A stretch of 64,000 nt of DNA from Gammaproteobacteria bacterium. GTDB taxonomy: Bacteria; Pseudomonadota; Gammaproteobacteria; Pseudomonadales; Azotimanducaceae. Positions 61,733-64,000 of this stretch are shown piece by piece. Location of the stretch: NCBI GenBank assembly GCA_012269545.1, contig JAAXKB010000040.1, forward strand, positions 70,341-134,340, read 5' to 3'. Every line of letters begins with the position of its first letter. Position 1 is the stretch's first letter. The notes beneath the pieces were generated by a model. The model was not told where the DNA came from. It made no database searches and was given only the letters and a program-made list of their open reading frames with translations. The translations under genes and the position numbers were made by a program.

Positions 61733-62587
61733 ATGAAAATCCCTGCTCTTTTAACCGCGCTTATCTTGAGTCCTTTTGCTTGCGCTGTAACGCCCGAACC
61801 CGGCGATACAGGCGAGTTATCAAGGATTGAAGCGCAGCGGGCGTCCCTCGCAAAGGCCACTGAAAATGCCGGATTTGGTCCACAGTCTCCTCGCCATATT
61901 GGGGATGCTCGGGGCGAAAATCCGATCCAGTTCGCCACGGCACCACCCTTTACCGAGATGAATCTTTGCAACATCCATTTCCACAAAAATGCTGAGCATG
62001 CCGGCGGCGAATTCACTCAATATGCGGGCGACGGAGACGGCCAGGGTTTTGAATCGGGTTACGTTTACTCGGGTATGTTAACGGCAGATGAAAACGAGCC
62101 CCTGCAAACGCCAGCGTGCCCCGGTACCCATGACGCCCTGCAATCCGGTGACACCATAGAGGTTCACTACGTATTCAGCACTGCTCCTGTAACACCCGGA
62201 CCCACGCTGGGAGCATGTCTGAGCGAAGTCAACATTAACCCTCAGCTGAGGGTAGAGGCTCAGGTATTTGTCTTGGTAAACGACGATCAAGCCTTGGACT
62301 TTTCAAACCTGGCGGAAATAGATACGCGATCAGGTTACCAGCAAGCGCCAAACATTCCTGCCAACACTGGCAAACCAATCGAGTACGCCGGCTCTACTAC
62401 CGGCCCCGGCTACAACGAAGCTGGATCACCCTTGCAGGTGTCATGGAGCGTCCGTCCAGAAGTCGCCAAGCTAGACATCGGCTCTGCGGCGCAGTGGTGC
62501 AAGGGCAATGTCTTTAACGAGGATCACGCCCACGGTGTCAGGAATTTGGTGGTCAACACCAAATTGCTCTCCCCCATCGCCCACTAA
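61733..62587 (+). CDS. Secreted delta-class carbonic anhydrase-like protein
   Basis: A 284-residue exported protein. The N-terminal segment MKIPALLTALILSPFACA is a signal peptide, with a possible lipoprotein cysteine at 17. The mature part contains the cluster NLCNIHFHKNAEHAGGEF (residues about 77-94), where H82, H84 and H89 could bind zinc, and a second histidine pair in EDHAHGVRN near 263. Four further cysteines suggest disulfides. This recalls delta-class carbonic anhydrases (PF10563, CA_like), first known from diatoms. It would hydrate CO2 in the periplasm. GGAG precedes the ATG at 61733; it sits divergent to leuS and convergent with lnt. Confidence 0.7.
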   Translation: MKIPALLTALILSPFACAVTPEPGDTGELSRIEAQRASLAKATENAGFGPQSPRHIGDARGENPIQFATAPPFTEMNLCNIHFHKNAEHAGGEFTQYAGDGDGQGFESGYVYSGMLTADENEPLQTPACPGTHDALQSGDTIEVHYVFSTAPVTPGPTLGACLSEVNINPQLRVEAQVFVLVNDDQALDFSNLAEIDTRSGYQQAPNIPANTGKPIEYAGSTTGPGYNEAGSPLQVSWSVRPEVAKLDIGSAAQWCKGNVFNEDHAHGVRNLVVNTKLLSPIAH

Positions 62588-62598
62588 AAGTTAAATTT

Positions 62599-64000
62599 TT
62601 AGCCCGTCTCGGACACGGCCCGTCTGAGACGGCCAAGGATCGCCAGCAGCATAAGTAGTACCGCAGCCAAAACGGGCCAGTCGCCAAAGTAAACATAGGG
62701 CGTCCTACCGGACATCACGGCAAATTCAGCGCGCAGCACGGCGGCTTCAAACTGGGGCAATCGAGCCACGATCTCGCCACGCTGATTGACCACACCAGTA
62801 ATTCCGCTGTTGGTGGCGCGAAGCAGCCAGCGTCCATTTTCCAGCGCCCGCATTTGAGCAATTTGCATGTGTTGATGCGGGCCGATGGAACCACCAAACC
62901 ACGTGTCATTGGACACCGTCAGCAGCAAACCACTGGTCGCCGCCTGTCTGCGCAGCGTATCGCCATAGGCAATTTCGTAGCAGATACCAGAAGCTGCCTC
63001 TACCGGATACTGCATTTCAGGCAGCTGCAAACGGATATTGGGCTGTCGCCGGAGGCCTGGCGTTGCTACCGACATCGGCAAATCAAAAAATTCGATGAGA
63101 CCGCGCAGCAAATCTTGCAGCGGCACGTATTCGCCAAACGGCACCAAGTGATGTTTGGCGAATCGACCGCTAGCCAAGCCAAAGGCTTGAACGGTATTGA
63201 AGAATTGTGAGTTTTCGCCAATTCGCTGCTGCACATCCGGCATACCGATAATGACATTGGTCTGAGTGGTCTGTCCTTGCTCCTGCAGCGCCTCTACCGC
63301 CTGTTTGGCATCCCGACCGAAGAGCGTCAATGCCGCTTCAGGCCAAATCAGAACATCCGCATCCCAGTGCGCTGCAGACAGGTCCATGTGTTTTCGCACG
63401 TTTGCGTACCGTTGGTCCGCATCCCATTTTACCGCCTGATCGATGTTGCCCTGCACCAATGCCACATCGTATCGATTTAGAGATTTTACCCAAGACACAG
63501 AATCCAGCGAATGACCCAATCCGCCTGAGATGAGCAGTACCGCCACAGCGTAGCCACGGTGTCGAGCGATCTGGGTCTTATCAACCATCGTTTGCAACAG
63601 CAGGCTACCCAGCACTGCCAGCAGGCTTACGCCCAGCACCCCGAACACGGGCGCGAATCCCTGTAATGGCGTGCCGAGCATCGCATGCCCGGCAAACAGC
63701 CAAGGAAAGCCGGTAAGAAACCACGTAAGCAGCCACTCCATAAGCAGCCACGAAGCGATAAAACCGATGCCCAGTAAACCGCGCCCGAGGCTCTCGCTCG
63801 AACGCTTCAACGCGCCAACAAACCAGCCAATGGGCAGACAAAACAGGGCCATGAAAGCAACAAATGCCGCCACCAAGCAGCCAGCCAGTGCGGGCGAGGC
63901 TCCGCCGTATTGGTGAATACTGACATAGACCCAAGAAACGCCTACGCCATATTTACCAAGACCAAAAATCCAAGCCAACAATGCCCAATGAGAGGAAGCG
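62599..64000 (-). CDS. lnt: Apolipoprotein N-acyltransferase, 5' end outside the window
   Basis: The C-terminal 467 residues or so of Lnt; the reading frame stays open through the right edge (position 64000), so the N-terminus, probably about 60 residues, is missing. Several membrane helices precede the nitrilase-fold domain, which shows the catalytic glutamate in IWPEAALTLF, the lysine in KHHLVPFGEYVP and the nucleophilic cysteine in SGICYEIAYGD. It adds the third acyl chain to lipoproteins at the periplasmic face of the inner membrane. In relatives it precedes leuS; here a carbonic anhydrase gene separates them. Confidence 0.93.
   Translation of the reverse strand, partial: ASSHWALLAWIFGLGKYGVGVSWVYVSIHQYGGASPALAGCLVAAFVAFMALFCLPIGWFVGALKRSSESLGRGLLGIGFIASWLLMEWLLTWFLTGFPWLFAGHAMLGTPLQGFAPVFGVLGVSLLAVLGSLLLQTMVDKTQIARHRGYAVAVLLISGGLGHSLDSVSWVKSLNRYDVALVQGNIDQAVKWDADQRYANVRKHMDLSAAHWDADVLIWPEAALTLFGRDAKQAVEALQEQGQTTQTNVIIGMPDVQQRIGENSQFFNTVQAFGLASGRFAKHHLVPFGEYVPLQDLLRGLIEFFDLPMSVATPGLRRQPNIRLQLPEMQYPVEAASGICYEIAYGDTLRRQAATSGLLLTVSNDTWFGGSIGPHQHMQIAQMRALENGRWLLRATNSGITGVVNQRGEIVARLPQFEAAVLRAEFAVMSGRTPYVYFGDWPVLAAVLLMLLAILGRLRRAVSETG

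Overview
The window looks like chromosome from a free-living, probably marine, heterotrophic gammaproteobacterium. The best evidence is the right end, where lnt, leuS, lptE and holA lie on one strand in the order usual for Gammaproteobacteria. DbpA- and RhlE-type helicases, a Fur-type operator and a lipoprotein-rich envelope fit. A cell of the OM60/NOR5 (Halieaceae) kind would fit the mix of carotenoid oxygenase, photolyase, many GST/CoA-type catabolic genes and a delta-class carbonic anhydrase, but that placement is inference. Base composition looks even (mid-50s % G+C by eye). I see no insertion sequence, integrase, phage gene, CRISPR array, rRNA or tRNA.

Layout. (1) 0.3-4.9 kb: enoyl-CoA hydratase/isomerase facing a nitroreductase-GST-aminotransferase run, then a lipoprotein with a methyltransferase fold. 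(2) 5.0-6.8 kb: molybdate-type modBC with no modA in view. (3) 6.8-12.9 kb: carotenoid cleavage oxygenase, exonuclease III, membrane zinc peptidase, HpcH/HpaI aldolase, small orphan protein, second GST, enoyl-CoA hydratase and DUF1330 protein. (4) 13.1-23.2 kb: Xre-type regulator with palindromic operators, then a long minus-strand series of hydrolases and catabolic enzymes (esterase, beta-lactamase-fold hydrolase, Eis-like acetyltransferase, secreted conserved protein, nitronate monooxygenase, a tandem DsbA/HCCA-isomerase fusion, penicillin acylase lipoprotein). (5) 23.6-29.0 kb: nucleic-acid maintenance (DECD-box helicase, DbpA, a photolyase-like flavoprotein translationally coupled to an Fpg/Nei glycosylase). 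(6) 29.8-34.2 kb: ferric-iron ABC importer split into a divergent permease and an ATPase-binding protein-DoxX run, with a Fur-box promoter inside the end of the ATPase gene. (7) 34.2-41.0 kb: CaiB-type CoA transferase, SDR, a block of small membrane proteins, dTDP-sugar genes and a glycosyltransferase. (8) 41.4-46.2 kb: sodium/solute symporter with a tiny membrane partner, shikimate-kinase-like protein and a MoxR-VWA pair. (9) 46.3-52.4 kb: complete oligopeptide ABC importer (A-B-C-D-F) whose OppC carries an extra periplasmic Fn3-like domain. (10) 52.4-57.5 kb: RRM RNA-binding protein, Nudix hydrolase, quinol-monooxygenase-like protein, CobT/CobS and a histidine phosphatase. (11) 57.5-64.0 kb: holA, lptE, leuS, a secreted delta-class carbonic anhydrase inserted on the opposite strand, and lnt running off the right edge.

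How the parts work together. Regions 1, 3 and 4 read as a dispersed toolkit for taking apart lipids, aromatics and xenobiotics: CoA-ester processing, GST and HCCA-isomerase type thiol chemistry, nitro-group oxidation and reduction, and ester/amide hydrolysis. Regions 6 and 9 are nutrient uptake. Two separate AAA+/VWA pairs (MoxR-CoxE-like and CobS-CobT) lie about 8 kb apart and are the most likely macromolecular machines here whose true clients are unknown. No obvious defence system or biosynthetic cluster is present. The most unusual single proteins are the Fn3-bearing OppC, the delta-class carbonic anhydrase, the tandem HCCA-isomerase fusion and the photolyase-like protein lacking the family's Cys-x2-Cys.
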